64,000 nucleotides of DNA from Croceimicrobium sp963974215 (GTDB taxonomy: Bacteria > Bacteroidota > Bacteroidia > Flavobacteriales > Schleiferiaceae), in contig CAXBBL010000002.1 in NCBI GenBank assembly GCA_963974215.1, positions 1 through 64,000 of the forward strand, given 5' to 3'. The notes beneath the pieces were generated by a model that was not told the DNA's origin, did not search any database, and saw only the letters and a list, made by a program, of their open reading frames with translations. A program made the translations under genes and the position numbers. This document shows, piece by piece, positions 24,819 through 34,408 of this stretch (within the stretch, counting starts at the first letter, position 1; every line of letters starts with the position of its first letter).

Positions 24819-27408
24819 CGCCGTCGTCTGCTTTATGGTTGTTGTGTTCATCATTTTGTTCTGTTTCCTGATTTTCTGAGTCTTCTTCCGAAGATTCTTC
24901 TCCTAATAAAAGAGACTCTAGTACATTAATCTTACGAATAGCATCTCTGCTTAGTTGGTTACCCTGAGCTTTTTCGCCTTTTACGGAGATGAAGTCACTT
25001 AAAACAACCTCTTCACTTTCCTTTTGTTTGCCGTTTATTTTACGGAAAACTACTTCTATCCTTGGTTTAGAGTCAAGGCTAACGTATTCTAGTTTCGAGT
25101 CTTTATCCTCGGAAATAAATAATTCCTTGCGATCTTCCACTTCGGGAATAAAGCGTTTTACAAAGTGTCGCTCCTTCTCACCATCGTAATAGACAGCACT
25201 TAGGGGACGGGTTGCCTGATATTTCGTGATTATTACCGCATTGTCGCTAAAATGCAAATTAAGATCTGCCGTAAGGATACGGTAGTAACCATCATCTGTT
25301 ACTTCTAAAATTTTATCGTCGCCACTAAAGCTACCTAGTAAACGGCCTCTATTTTCGGTATTAATCCGATTGACCGCATCGTCGAACCAAATTTTACGAG
25401 CAGAAAGAGTGGATACTCCCTCTTCTTTGATTTCGATTTTCTTAATAGGATATTTAGTGGCTGTATTTCCCTTCGAGGCACGACCTTTAATCGCTAATTC
25501 AGCAAAATCTATTTCAAATTTAAGCTTTTTCAAACGTTGTAAGGCGCGCAGGTATACTGTTACCACTTCCGCTTCGCCATTGGGGTTGACCGTAAAATGC
25601 AGCACCTCCGTTCCTGGGTTTGCCGGAGTTAAGTCGTATAATTTATCACGTGTAATGGAAGTCACCTGAAAGCGTTTCATAAAAGAACTTCCCTTGGAGC
25701 CATCGCGATAAATCATATTGTAGGTGGTACGCTTGTCCCCTTTCTTCCATACATCGACGTGAATAATGTTCTTGCCTATATAGGTTTTTTGATCAACCCT
25801 CGTTACCATCATTTGGCCATTCTTAAGAAAGACGATAATATCATCTATATCGGAACAGTCGGTAATGAAAGTATCTTTTTTAAGACTTGTGCCAATAAAG
25901 CCCTCTTCAAAATTGGCATAAAGTTTCACATTGGCGAGCGCCACTTTAGTAGCTTCAATATCTTCGAACAGTCTAATTTCTGTTTTACGTTCTCTACCCG
26001 TGCCGTACTTTTCTTTAATCTTCTGAAACCAAGCTATGGCATAATCTACCAAGTTCTCTAAATGGAACTTCACCTGTTCAATTTTACCTTCTAAGGCTTC
26101 TATTAAGGCATCTGCTTTGGATTTATCAAATTTAGAGATGCGCTTAATGCGGATTTCGGTTAAGCGCGTAACATCGTCATCGCTAACCGCTCTAAGCAAG
26201 TGACCAATATGGGGTTTTAAGCCCAAATGAATATTTTCAATAACCTCCTCCCAAGTTTCCGCTTCTTCAATATCGCGGTAAATCTTGTTTTCTATAAATA
26301 TGCGTTCGAGGCTGGCAAAGTGCCATTGTTCTTGTAATTCATTGAGTTCGAAGTTTAACTCGGCACGAAGAATTTCAAGGGTATTATCAACATTGCGCCG
26401 TAATATCTCATCCACCGGAAGGAAAACAGGAGTATCATTTTCGATCATGCACGAAAGCGGTGCGATGGATATTTCGCAATCGGTAAAGGCATAGAGAGCG
26501 TCAATCATTTGATCCGGCGAAATGCCAGGAAAAAGATGCACTACTACTTCTACCTTGTCAGAGGTATTATCTTCAATTTTACGAATCTTCAGTTTACCCT
26601 TATCATTCGCCTTAAGGATACTATCAATTAAACTTCCCGTTGTGGTAGTGTAGGGAATTTCATCAATAATAAGTGTTTTCTTATCAAGCACCGAAATACG
26701 GGCTCTAACTCTAACCCTACTCCCTCTTAAACCTTTATTATAATTAGTAAAGTCGGCAATACCCCCAGAAGGAAAATCCGGAAATAATTCAAATTTTTGT
26801 CCCTTTAAAACCTTAATTGCTGCCGCAATCAGTTCTAAAAAGTTATGCGGTAAGATTTTAGTGGATAGTCCGACGGCAATACCCTCCACCCCTTGAGCTA
26901 AGAGTAATGGAAATTTAACGGGAAACTCTACTGGCTCTTTGCCACGACCATCGTAGCTACTTTGCCACTTGGTAATTTTTGGACTGTAAACAACTTCTAG
27001 AGCAAATTTAGAAAGACGAGCTTCAATATAACGGGGAGCAGCCGCGCTATCGCCCGTAAGCAGGTTCCCCCAGTTTCCTTGGGCGTCAATTAAGATATCT
27101 TTCTGTCCCAATTGAACCAAAGCATCTCCGATAGAAGCATCTCCGTGAGGGTGATACTTCATAGTTTGACCAATAACATTGGCTACCTTATGATAGCGTC
27201 CATCATCCATCTCGCGCAAAGCATGTAAAAGACGACGCTGCACCGGCTTTAGGCCATCACCTAAAGTAGGAACTGCCCTTTCCAGGATAACATAGCTGGC
27301 GTAATCTAAAAAGTAATCCTGGTACATTCCCGAAACGCGGGTAATGATGGGTTCATTTTCAGATTCTGGGCTGTTATTATTCTGTAGTTCGTTTTCTTCT
27401 TCCGCCAT
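24790..27408 (-). CDS. parC: Topoisomerase IV subunit A
   Basis: 872 residues. The breakage-reunion domain has HPHGDASIGDALV and the catalytic tyrosine in AAPRYIEARLS (about residue 118). A tower and coiled-coil region and a C-terminal beta-pinwheel follow, without a clear GyrA box. The acidic tail is unconserved (EESSEEDSENQETEQND). With ParE it forms the A2B2 enzyme that separates linked daughter chromosomes. Its start overlaps the small membrane-protein gene by 32 bases, and that gene overlaps parE, so all three are coupled. The pairing and the lack of a GyrA box favour ParC over GyrA. Confidence 0.93.
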   Translation of the reverse strand: MAEEENELQNNNSPESENEPIITRVSGMYQDYFLDYASYVILERAVPTLGDGLKPVQRRLLHALREMDDGRYHKVANVIGQTMKYHPHGDASIGDALVQLGQKDILIDAQGNWGNLLTGDSAAAPRYIEARLSKFALEVVYSPKITKWQSSYDGRGKEPVEFPVKFPLLLAQGVEGIAVGLSTKILPHNFLELIAAAIKVLKGQKFELFPDFPSGGIADFTNYNKGLRGSRVRVRARISVLDKKTLIIDEIPYTTTTGSLIDSILKANDKGKLKIRKIEDNTSDKVEVVVHLFPGISPDQMIDALYAFTDCEISIAPLSCMIENDTPVFLPVDEILRRNVDNTLEILRAELNFELNELQEQWHFASLERIFIENKIYRDIEEAETWEEVIENIHLGLKPHIGHLLRAVSDDDVTRLTEIRIKRISKFDKSKADALIEALEGKIEQVKFHLENLVDYAIAWFQKIKEKYGTGRERKTEIRLFEDIEATKVALANVKLYANFEEGFIGTSLKKDTFITDCSDIDDIIVFLKNGQMMVTRVDQKTYIGKNIIHVDVWKKGDKRTTYNMIYRDGSKGSSFMKRFQVTSITRDKLYDLTPANPGTEVLHFTVNPNGEAEVVTVYLRALQRLKKLKFEIDFAELAIKGRASKGNTATKYPIKKIEIKEEGVSTLSARKIWFDDAVNRINTENRGRLLGSFSGDDKILEVTDDGYYRILTADLNLHFSDNAVIITKYQATRPLSAVYYDGEKERHFVKRFIPEVEDRKELFISEDKDSKLEYVSLDSKPRIEVVFRKINGKQKESEEVVLSDFISVKGEKAQGNQLSRDAIRKINVLESLLLGEESSEEDSENQETEQNDEHNNHKADDGDGQITLSLD

Positions 27409-27865
27409 GCTTAGCTATCTGTGAGTATTTGTTTAGCGAGTTCGTTAATTTCTTGCGTTGGTCTGACGTTAAATGTGAAACGATAAGGCTCCTTTCCTTA
27501 ACGGCTCCGCTGCGACTGTTTATATATATAGTTAGTTTTCTTCTCAAAAACCAACCTTCTAATTTGTAGCTTTTAAATTTCCTTTTGGGAAATTCATAAT
27601 GCTTCTCGAATGACCTTAAAATTTTACCCCAAATTTTATCTTCAGTGCTTAAATTCATTACTTCCCCTTCGGTATCATACTTAAACTTAGCAGGGCCACG
27701 ATAAATAAGGAGGCTTATAAGAATTACGCCCAAGCCTCCCAACCACCAGTTACCGGAGTAAGAGCCCTGTAAAAATGAAAGCGTTATATCGGTTAAGATG
27801 GCTATCAGCGAAAAGGTGAGAATCACCAAGTTTATTTTAGAGTAACTATCTGCGTTAATCTTCAT
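27377..27865 (-). CDS. Small two-helix membrane protein between parE and parC
   Basis: 162 residues. Two hydrophobic helices (about 11-30 and 38-56) precede a basic cytoplasmic domain with EKHYEFPKRKFKSYKLEGW, a RKLTIYINSRSG segment and a Lys/Arg-rich end (HGGRRKRTTE). I recognise no family. It overlaps parE by 11 bases and parC by 32 bases, in different frames, so it is a real gene only if both overlaps are tolerated. The coherent two-helix topology and strong codon pattern argue that it is. The basic domain could face DNA or lipid; there is no direct evidence for a role in topoisomerase function. Confidence 0.7.
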   Translation of the reverse strand: MKINADSYSKINLVILTFSLIAILTDITLSFLQGSYSGNWWLGGLGVILISLLIYRGPAKFKYDTEGEVMNLSTEDKIWGKILRSFEKHYEFPKRKFKSYKLEGWFLRRKLTIYINSRSGAVKERSLIVSHLTSDQRKKLTNSLNKYSQIAKHGGRRKRTTE

Positions 27866-29735
27866 TTAGTATGGCTTTTTCAGCTTCTTCAGTTGGATCT
27901 CTTTCGACCCTAAGGTTTTCAATTATAAACTCTTGGCGTTTGGGTGTATTCTTCCCCATGTAAAATTCCAAAATTTGCTCTATGGTAGAGTCTTTTCCAA
28001 GCATTACTGGTTCCAAGCGAATATCATCCCCAATAAAATGCTTAAACTCATCTGGAGAAATTTCTCCCAAACCCTTAAAGCGAGTAATTTCGGCCTTAAC
28101 GCCAATTTTCAGCAAAGCTGCTCTTTTTTCTTCATCACTGTAGCAATAAATTGTCTCTTTTTTATTGCGCACGCGAAACAAAGGTGTTTGCAAAATATAG
28201 AGATGGCCTTCCCTTACGATTTCGGGGAAAAACTGCAGAAAAAAGGTGATTAATAACAAGCGTATGTGCATGCCATCAACATCAGCATCAGTGGCTACTA
28301 CAACATTGTTATAGCGCAAGTTTTCGAGTCCATCCTCAATATTTAAGGCTGCCTGAAGTAAATTAAATTCTTCGTTTTCGTAAACTACTTTCTTACTTAA
28401 ACCATAACAGTTAAGGGGCTTTCCTTTTAAACTGAAAACCGCTTGAGTGTTAACGTTACGCGATTTAGTAATGGAACCACTGGCCGAATCACCCTCGGTA
28501 ATAAACAAGGTAGTATCTAGGCGAAACTCGTCCTTCTGGTCATTATAATGTTTACGACAATCGCGTAACTTCTTGTTGTGTAAACTGGCCTTCTTAGCTC
28601 TATCGCGCGCCAATTTTTTAATACCACTTAATTCTTTGCGTTCTTTTTCGGCGCGGAGAATTTTACGGTGAATGATTTCGGCTACATCTTCATTTCTATG
28701 TAAGAAATTATCGAGCTTAGTCTTCATGAAATCATTGATGAAGGTGCGCACCGTAGGTCCTTCGGGACCAATATCATTCGACCCTAGTTTGGTTTTTGTT
28801 TGTGATTCAAAAACCGGCTCAATTACTTTTATTGAAATGGCTGCAACAACAGAGTCGCGGATATCTGCGGCATCGAAATTCTTATTATAGAAATCGCGAA
28901 TGGTCTTTACGAGCGCTTCGCGAAAAGCATTTTGGTGTGTACCACCTTGAGTTGTATGCTGTCCGTTTACGAAAGAATAATAGATATCCCCTTGCGAACG
29001 TTCACTATGCGTTAGTGCCACTTCTATGTCATCTCCCTTGAGGTGGATAATTGGGTGGATGATGGGAGCATCGAGCGTATCGTTTAATAAATCTTTGAGG
29101 CCATTTTCACTATAAAATTTCTCGCCATTATACATAATGGATAAGCCTGGGTTTAGGTAGGCATAATTCCACAACATTTTTTCGAGATACTCTTTTACAA
29201 AGCGGTAATTTTTAAATATGGCCGCATCTGGCTTAAACTGAACCTTGGTTCCCTTACGCAGACTGGATTCTTTAATTTCCGCATCTTCAACTAAGACTCC
29301 TTTTTCAAAACGGGCAATTTTAGTTTTAGAGTCACGCACCGATTGCACGCTAAAGAAATCGCTGAGGGCATTTACCGCCTTGGCTCCTACCCCGTTCAAT
29401 CCTACCGACTTTTTAAATGCTTTCGAGTCGTATTTGGCGCCGGTGTTAATTTTAGAAACCACGTCTACCACTTTCCCGAGTGGAATACCACGGCCATAAT
29501 CACGCACCGTTACTTCGCCTTCCTTTATGGTTACCTCGATGGTTTTGCCAGCGCCCATCACAAATTCGTCTACGGCATTATCTAAAACCTCTTTTACCAG
29601 GATGTAAATACCATCGTCGGAGCTTGAGCCGTCGCCTAACTTTCCAATATACATACCGGGACGGAGGCGGATATGCTCTTTCCAGTCAAGGGATCTAATA
29701 TTGTCTTCGTTATAACTTGTTTGCTCAGTAGACAT
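27855..29735 (-). CDS. parE: Topoisomerase IV subunit B
   Basis: 626 residues, the Bacteroidota ParE size. The GHKL ATPase has LDNAVDEFVMG (the catalytic Glu and Asn-binding region), DYGRGIPLG and GLNGVGAKAVNALS. The transducer includes NGQHTTQGGTH. The TOPRIM domain has FITEGDSASGS and DADVDGMHIRLLL with the metal-binding acidic residues. ParE hydrolyses ATP to drive strand passage by ParC. Lies directly upstream of the membrane gene and parC. Confidence 0.95.
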   Translation of the reverse strand: MSTEQTSYNEDNIRSLDWKEHIRLRPGMYIGKLGDGSSSDDGIYILVKEVLDNAVDEFVMGAGKTIEVTIKEGEVTVRDYGRGIPLGKVVDVVSKINTGAKYDSKAFKKSVGLNGVGAKAVNALSDFFSVQSVRDSKTKIARFEKGVLVEDAEIKESSLRKGTKVQFKPDAAIFKNYRFVKEYLEKMLWNYAYLNPGLSIMYNGEKFYSENGLKDLLNDTLDAPIIHPIIHLKGDDIEVALTHSERSQGDIYYSFVNGQHTTQGGTHQNAFREALVKTIRDFYNKNFDAADIRDSVVAAISIKVIEPVFESQTKTKLGSNDIGPEGPTVRTFINDFMKTKLDNFLHRNEDVAEIIHRKILRAEKERKELSGIKKLARDRAKKASLHNKKLRDCRKHYNDQKDEFRLDTTLFITEGDSASGSITKSRNVNTQAVFSLKGKPLNCYGLSKKVVYENEEFNLLQAALNIEDGLENLRYNNVVVATDADVDGMHIRLLLITFFLQFFPEIVREGHLYILQTPLFRVRNKKETIYCYSDEEKRAALLKIGVKAEITRFKGLGEISPDEFKHFIGDDIRLEPVMLGKDSTIEQILEFYMGKNTPKRQEFIIENLRVERDPTEEAEKAILNED

Positions 29736-29826
29736 GCTTTTCTTTTGGATGAGGGCTAAAATTAGGAATAGCCATTAAATGCTGATATTTTTCAGCTTAC
29801 AACTTTTTCACAATTTATTAAGATAC

Positions 29827-30918
29827 TTAAACATTAAAGCGGAAATGCATCACATCGCCATCTTGCACCACGTACTCTTTTCCTTCCACTTTTAACTTTC
29901 CCGCCTCTTTTACGGCAGCTTCAGAGCCAAAACTTTCGAAATCAGCATATTTAATTACCTCGGCTCTAATAAAGCCTTTCTCAAAATCAGTATGGATTAC
30001 GCCGGCGGCTTGTGGAGCGGTAAAACCTTTTTTAATGGTCCACGCTCTTACTTCTTTTACTCCAGCGGTAAAATAGGTTTGCAGATTCAGCAAAGTATAA
30101 GCCTTTCTAATTAAACGATTAACACCTGCTTCCTCCAAACCAAGATCTTCTAAGAACATACTGCGCTCTTCATAGCTCTCTAATTCAGAGATGTCTGCTT
30201 CCATTGCTGCCGCAAGATGAATTACTTCCGCTTCTTCTTCCTGGGCCATTTTCTGCACTAGCTCCACCCATTGGTTGCCGCTTTTCGCAGATGCCTCATC
30301 CACATTACATACATAAATTACTGGCTTATCCGTTAAGAACTGAATTTCAGCCAATAGCTCGTCTTCATCTTCACTGCGCGAAAAAGAGCGAATATTTTTA
30401 CCTGCTAAAAGGTGCTTTTCGATGGCTTCTAAAAAGTCAACATTGCGTTGCTCCTCTTTATTGCCCGTACGGGCCGCCTTACGATGTTTATCCAAGCGCT
30501 TTTCTAAGGTATCTAAATCCTTAAATTGCAATTCGGTATCAATAGTATCTTTATCGCGCAGGGGATCTACAGTCCCATCTACGTGAGTGATATTCTCATT
30601 TTCAAAGCAGCGCAAAACATGCATAATCGCATTACACTCTCTGATATTTCCTAAAAATTGATTGCCTAATCCTTCCCCTTTACTAGCTCCTTTTACCAGA
30701 CCAGCGATGTCTACAATCTCTACCGTTGCAGGTTGTACGCGCTGGGGCTTAACCAACTCTTCTAGTTTTGATAACCGCGGATCGGGTACGGTAACCATCC
30801 CTATATTAGGCTCGATGGTACAAAATGGAAAGTTTGCTGACTGCGCTTTGGCACTCGATAAACAGTTAAATAATGTGGATTTGCCCACATTGGGTAATCC
30901 TACTATTCCACACTTCAT
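29827..30918 (-). CDS. ychF: Ribosome-binding ATPase YchF
   Basis: 363 residues, full length. The OBG-family G domain has GLPNVGKSTLFN, NFPFCTIEPN and DIAGLVKGASKGEGLGNQFL; the NKxD motif is replaced by the NVDE form that favours ATP over GTP. A coiled coil follows and a TGS domain ends the protein (AAGVIHTDFEKGFIRAEV, VQDGDVMHFRF). YchF binds the ribosome and ATP and modulates the stress response. A TATCTTTG box at 30939-30946 on its strand may be its promoter. Confidence 0.95.
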   Translation of the reverse strand: MKCGIVGLPNVGKSTLFNCLSSAKAQSANFPFCTIEPNIGMVTVPDPRLSKLEELVKPQRVQPATVEIVDIAGLVKGASKGEGLGNQFLGNIRECNAIMHVLRCFENENITHVDGTVDPLRDKDTIDTELQFKDLDTLEKRLDKHRKAARTGNKEEQRNVDFLEAIEKHLLAGKNIRSFSRSEDEDELLAEIQFLTDKPVIYVCNVDEASAKSGNQWVELVQKMAQEEEAEVIHLAAAMEADISELESYEERSMFLEDLGLEEAGVNRLIRKAYTLLNLQTYFTAGVKEVRAWTIKKGFTAPQAAGVIHTDFEKGFIRAEVIKYADFESFGSEAAVKEAGKLKVEGKEYVVQDGDVMHFRFNV

Positions 30919-30953
30919 GCTTTAATTTTTAAGATGCGCAAAGATATAGCTAA

Positions 30954-30999
30954 TAACCTGAGTTCAGCCTTAAATTAAAGCATCAGATTTTAGTAAAAG
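30954..30999. repeat. Solitary end of the intergenic inverted-repeat family
   Basis: TAACCTGAGTTCAGCC followed by TTAAATTAAAGCATCAGATTTT matches the left end of the 13007 element (TAACGTGAATTCGAC, then ATAAATTAGAGCCTCAGATTTT). No matching right end is seen before the tktN promoter. It lies between two divergent promoters. Confidence 0.6.
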
Positions 31000-31109
31000 A
31001 GAAAGTCCAATTATTCAATAGAACATCAGAAAGACACGGTAAAAGGACTCTCGCCTTACGATTTATCATATTTTTTCAACATCAGCCGAGCTAGTCCTTC
31101 GCTAATGGG

Positions 31110-31117
31110 TAATTTTG
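31110..31117 (+). promoter_or_regulatory. -7 element of the transketolase operon
   Basis: TAATTTTG followed by CCGC, matching TANNTTTG and followed by the same CCG seen at other promoters here. Start of transcription near 31123 falls between two possible ATGs and supports the one at 31138. Confidence 0.5.
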
Positions 31118-31137
31118 CCGCAAATAATTTTAGTCAA

Positions 31138-31986
31138 ATGGCCGATATTGCAGCATTAGAAAAAATTTGCTCTCAAACTCGCAGAGATATAGTTAGAATG
31201 GTACACGCCGTGCAGTCTGGCCACCCGGGTGGTTCTTTAGGATGCACCGAGTATTTCGTAAGTCTCTTCAATCATATTATGGATCACAATGCTAGTGATT
31301 TCGATATGGATGGAAAAAATGAAGATTTGTTTTTTCTTTCAAACGGCCATATTAGCCCAGTTTACTATAGCGTATTAAGTAGGGCTGGCTATTTTCCCGT
31401 GGAGGAACTGAAAACCTTCCGTAAATTAAATTCCCGTTTACAAGGGCACCCGACCACTCACGAAGGTTTACCTGGAGTGCGTATTGCCTCTGGATCTTTA
31501 GGTCAGGGTCTTTCTGTGGCCATTGGTGCCGCACTTAGTAAAAAACAAAATAACGATCCTAAAACGGTATTCTCACTGCATGGAGACGGAGAATTACAAG
31601 AAGGACAAATTTGGGAAGCCGCACTTTACGCTCCCGCTAATAAGGTTGATAATCTTATTATGACTATTGATGCAAACGGTCAGCAAATTGATGGCTCTAC
31701 CAATGATGTTTTAGCGATGGGAAGTTTAGCCGCTAAATTTGAAGCTTTCGGTTGGACCGTTTTAAGCATTGAAAATGGTAATGATGTAGCTCAAGTTGTG
31801 GCTGGCTTAGAAAACGCCAAAGCACAGACAGGTAAAGGAAAGCCAGTTTGTGTTATTATGAAAACTGCCATGGGCGCTGGTGTTGACTTTATGGAAGGCA
31901 CACACGAATGGCACGGTATCGCTCCAAGTGATGAGCAGTTAAGTAATGCCCTTTCTCAATTAGAGGAAACTTTGGGCGACTATTAA
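31138..31986 (+). CDS. Transketolase, N-terminal subunit
   Basis: 282 residues from the ATG at 31138 (MADIAALEK), the usual start of this subunit; an upstream ATG at 31105 precedes the -7 box. It carries the thiamine-diphosphate domain: SGHPGGSLG, GHISPVYYSVL, SGSLGQGLSVAIGAA, the GDGELQEGQIWEA diphosphate/metal site and MTIDANGQQIDG. It pairs with the C-terminal subunit at 33369 to form the enzyme that moves two-carbon units in the non-oxidative pentose phosphate pathway. The gene is separated from its partner by a VWA gene with 1-bp gaps on both sides. Confidence 0.94.
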   Translation: MADIAALEKICSQTRRDIVRMVHAVQSGHPGGSLGCTEYFVSLFNHIMDHNASDFDMDGKNEDLFFLSNGHISPVYYSVLSRAGYFPVEELKTFRKLNSRLQGHPTTHEGLPGVRIASGSLGQGLSVAIGAALSKKQNNDPKTVFSLHGDGELQEGQIWEAALYAPANKVDNLIMTIDANGQQIDGSTNDVLAMGSLAAKFEAFGWTVLSIENGNDVAQVVAGLENAKAQTGKGKPVCVIMKTAMGAGVDFMEGTHEWHGIAPSDEQLSNALSQLEETLGDY

Positions 31987-31987
31987 T

Positions 31988-33367
31988 TTGCGCATCTTTA
32001 GCCAAATATTACTCCTTAGTATACTAAGCCTTTCTTTAAGTGCTCAAAGGGACAAAAAAGAGGAAGGGGTTTTAACCCGCATTCTTTTTGTTTTTGACGG
32101 TTCGCAAAGTATGTATGCCCGCTGGGAAAGCGGACAGAAAATAGATGTGGCCCAAAAGTTAATGAACAAGATGCTCGACAGCTTGGGCCAACTTAATAAT
32201 GATAACTTTCAGTTGGCTCTACGCGTTTATGGCCATCAAAAACCTGTACCGCCGCAAGATTGCAATGATACGCGTTTAGAAGTTCCTTTTGCAAAAAATA
32301 ATATAGCACGCATCAAGCGAACGCTTAGATCTATTCGCCCCAAGGGAACGACGCCCATTGCGCGCTCTTTGGAAAGAGCGGCCTATGATTTTGGCGCATG
32401 TGAAAATTGCCGCAATATTATCATCCTAATTACCGATGGTGTTGAAGCCTGTGATGAAGACCCTTGCGCCGCCTCGCGTTTATTACAAGAACGGGGCATA
32501 GCCTTAAAGCCATTTGTTATTGGGATTGGTTTAGACGATAATTTCAAGCAAACCTTCGAATGCGTAGGTACTTTTTACGATGCTGCTGATGAAGCAACTT
32601 TTGAAAAGGTTTTAGGCATTGTGATTTCGCAGGCCCTGGATAATACTACAGCTCAGGTAAATCTCTTGGATGGTAATGGCTTTCCTACGGAAACCGACGT
32701 GGCAATTAGCTTTTACAATAAGGTAAGTAAGCAAGTAGATCGTCAATTAATCCACACCTTAAACCCTAAAGGTGTGCCAGATACCATTTACCTAGATCCG
32801 CTTGTAAATTACCGCATGGTAGTGCATTCCATCCCCGAAAGGGAAAAGGATAACATTAGCATTTCGGCTGGTGCGCATAATATTATTGGCCTAGATCTGC
32901 CACGTGGCAGCCTGCGCTTAGTCAATCCTCAAAGAGTTAATAATGACGAGTTAGCCGCTTTGGTTTACAAACCGAATGAAAAGCGTCCTATCCACTTACA
33001 ACAGTTCAATAGTAGTCAGCAATACTTAGAAGGCAAATACGACTTAGAAATCCTCAGTTTACCGAGAATCTTTTTGCCGCAAGTGGAAATAAATGCGGGC
33101 GAAACCACTACCATAAGCATTCCTCCTCCTGGCGTGGTAAACTTGCAAAGTTCCGCCCCGGGCTTTGGTAGTATCTTAAAATACGAGGGCAATGAATTAA
33201 TTTGGGTAGCCGACTTGGACCCTAAAAAATCGCGGCAGAGTTATAATTTACAACCCGGACAGTATCGTGTTGTATTTAGAGTAAAATCATCAAGACAAAG
33301 TTTATATTCGGTGGTAGAAGAGTTTACTGTTGCTTCTGGCACCACCACCATTGTTAAATTAAATTAA
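31988..33367 (+). CDS. Secreted VWA-domain protein between the transketolase halves
   Basis: 459 residues, TTG start 1 bp after tktN stop and stop 1 bp before tktC. A signal peptide ends near LSLSAQ. Residues about 28-215 form a von Willebrand A domain with an intact MIDAS: DGSQSM, the Thr in PKGTTPIARSL and the Asp in LITDGVE. Cys residues in QDCND, GACENC, EACDEDPC and FECVG suggest disulfides. The remaining half is strand-rich with PEGA-like segments (GKYDLEILSL, LQPGQYRVVFRVK). VWA MIDAS domains bind protein ligands through a metal ion. Its place in a central-metabolism operon has no obvious explanation. Confidence 0.87.
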   Translation: MRIFSQILLLSILSLSLSAQRDKKEEGVLTRILFVFDGSQSMYARWESGQKIDVAQKLMNKMLDSLGQLNNDNFQLALRVYGHQKPVPPQDCNDTRLEVPFAKNNIARIKRTLRSIRPKGTTPIARSLERAAYDFGACENCRNIIILITDGVEACDEDPCAASRLLQERGIALKPFVIGIGLDDNFKQTFECVGTFYDAADEATFEKVLGIVISQALDNTTAQVNLLDGNGFPTETDVAISFYNKVSKQVDRQLIHTLNPKGVPDTIYLDPLVNYRMVVHSIPEREKDNISISAGAHNIIGLDLPRGSLRLVNPQRVNNDELAALVYKPNEKRPIHLQQFNSSQQYLEGKYDLEILSLPRIFLPQVEINAGETTTISIPPPGVVNLQSSAPGFGSILKYEGNELIWVADLDPKKSRQSYNLQPGQYRVVFRVKSSRQSLYSVVEEFTVASGTTTIVKLN

Positions 33368-33368
33368 A

Positions 33369-34322
33369 ATGAAGAAGTACATCGATACAGGCGCGAAAGA
33401 TACCCGCTCGGGTTTTGGAGCCGGCTTAGCAGAATTAGGCGAAACAAATGAAGCCGTCGTTGCCTTGTGTGCCGACCTTACGGGATCTCTAAAAATGGAT
33501 GCTTTTAAAAAGGCACATCCCGATCGCTTCTATCAAGTTGGTATTGCGGAAGCAAACATGATGGGAATTGCTGCAGGGTTAACCATTGGAGGGAAAATTC
33601 CTTTTACCGGAACTTTTGCGAACTTCTCTACAGGACGAGTTTACGATCAAATTAGACAGTCGATCGCTTATTCAGGTAAAAATGTGAAAATTTGTGCTAG
33701 CCACGCCGGACTTACCTTGGGTGAGGATGGTGCCACCCACCAAATTTTAGAAGACTTAGGTTTGATGAAAATGCTACCTGGAATGACGGTAATTAATACC
33801 TGCGATTACAATCAAACGAAAGCTGCGACCTTAGCAATTGCTGAGTATGATGGTCCTGTTTACCTGCGTTTTGGTCGTCCTAAAGTTCCTAATTTTACGG
33901 CGGTAGATCAGAAATTTGAAATAGGTAAAGCAGTGATGCTCCAAGAAGGCAGCGATGTTACCATTGCGGCCTCCGGACACCTTGTTTGGAAAGCGCTAGA
34001 AGCAGCCGAACATTTATCCACCATGGGAATTTGTGCGGAAGTATTAAATTATCACACCATAAAACCTCTTGATGAAGAGGCTTTACTAAAATCTTTGGTA
34101 AAAACTGGTGCTTTGGTATCGGCTGAAGAGCATCAAATAGCTGGAGGCTTAGGGGAAAGTTTAGCGGGAGTGTTAAGTAGAAAGCTGCCTACACCACAAG
34201 AATTTGTTGCGGTAAATGATAGTTTTGGTGAAAGTGGTACTCCAGATCAGTTACTAGAAAAATACGGTCTTAGTACCGCTAAAATTGTTGAAGCAGCGCA
34301 AAAAGCTGTCGCTAGAAAGTAG
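33369..34322 (+). CDS. Transketolase, C-terminal subunit
   Basis: 317 residues. The pyrimidine-binding domain has DLTGSLKMDAFK, VGIAEANMMGIAAGL (the catalytic Glu) and FTGTFANFSTGRVYDQIRQS, with SHAGLTLGEDGATHQ; a transketolase C domain with AEEHQIAGGLGE follows. It completes the active site of the N-terminal subunit. It is the third gene of a three-gene operon, followed by a strong terminator. Confidence 0.94.
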   Translation: MKKYIDTGAKDTRSGFGAGLAELGETNEAVVALCADLTGSLKMDAFKKAHPDRFYQVGIAEANMMGIAAGLTIGGKIPFTGTFANFSTGRVYDQIRQSIAYSGKNVKICASHAGLTLGEDGATHQILEDLGLMKMLPGMTVINTCDYNQTKAATLAIAEYDGPVYLRFGRPKVPNFTAVDQKFEIGKAVMLQEGSDVTIAASGHLVWKALEAAEHLSTMGICAEVLNYHTIKPLDEEALLKSLVKTGALVSAEEHQIAGGLGESLAGVLSRKLPTPQEFVAVNDSFGESGTPDQLLEKYGLSTAKIVEAAQKAVARK

Positions 34323-34352
34323 TTCAACGATTAAATACAACTTATAACCGAA

Positions 34353-34386
34353 ATAGGTCGCAATTAACACTGCGACCTATTATTTT
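34353..34386 (+). terminator. Terminator of the transketolase operon
   Basis: A perfect 10-bp stem ATAGGTCGCA/TGCGACCTAT (34353-34362 with 34371-34380), an 8-base loop, then TATTTTT. Confidence 0.85.
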
Positions 34387-34408
34387 TAACGGCATATAAT
34401 TTAAGCTC

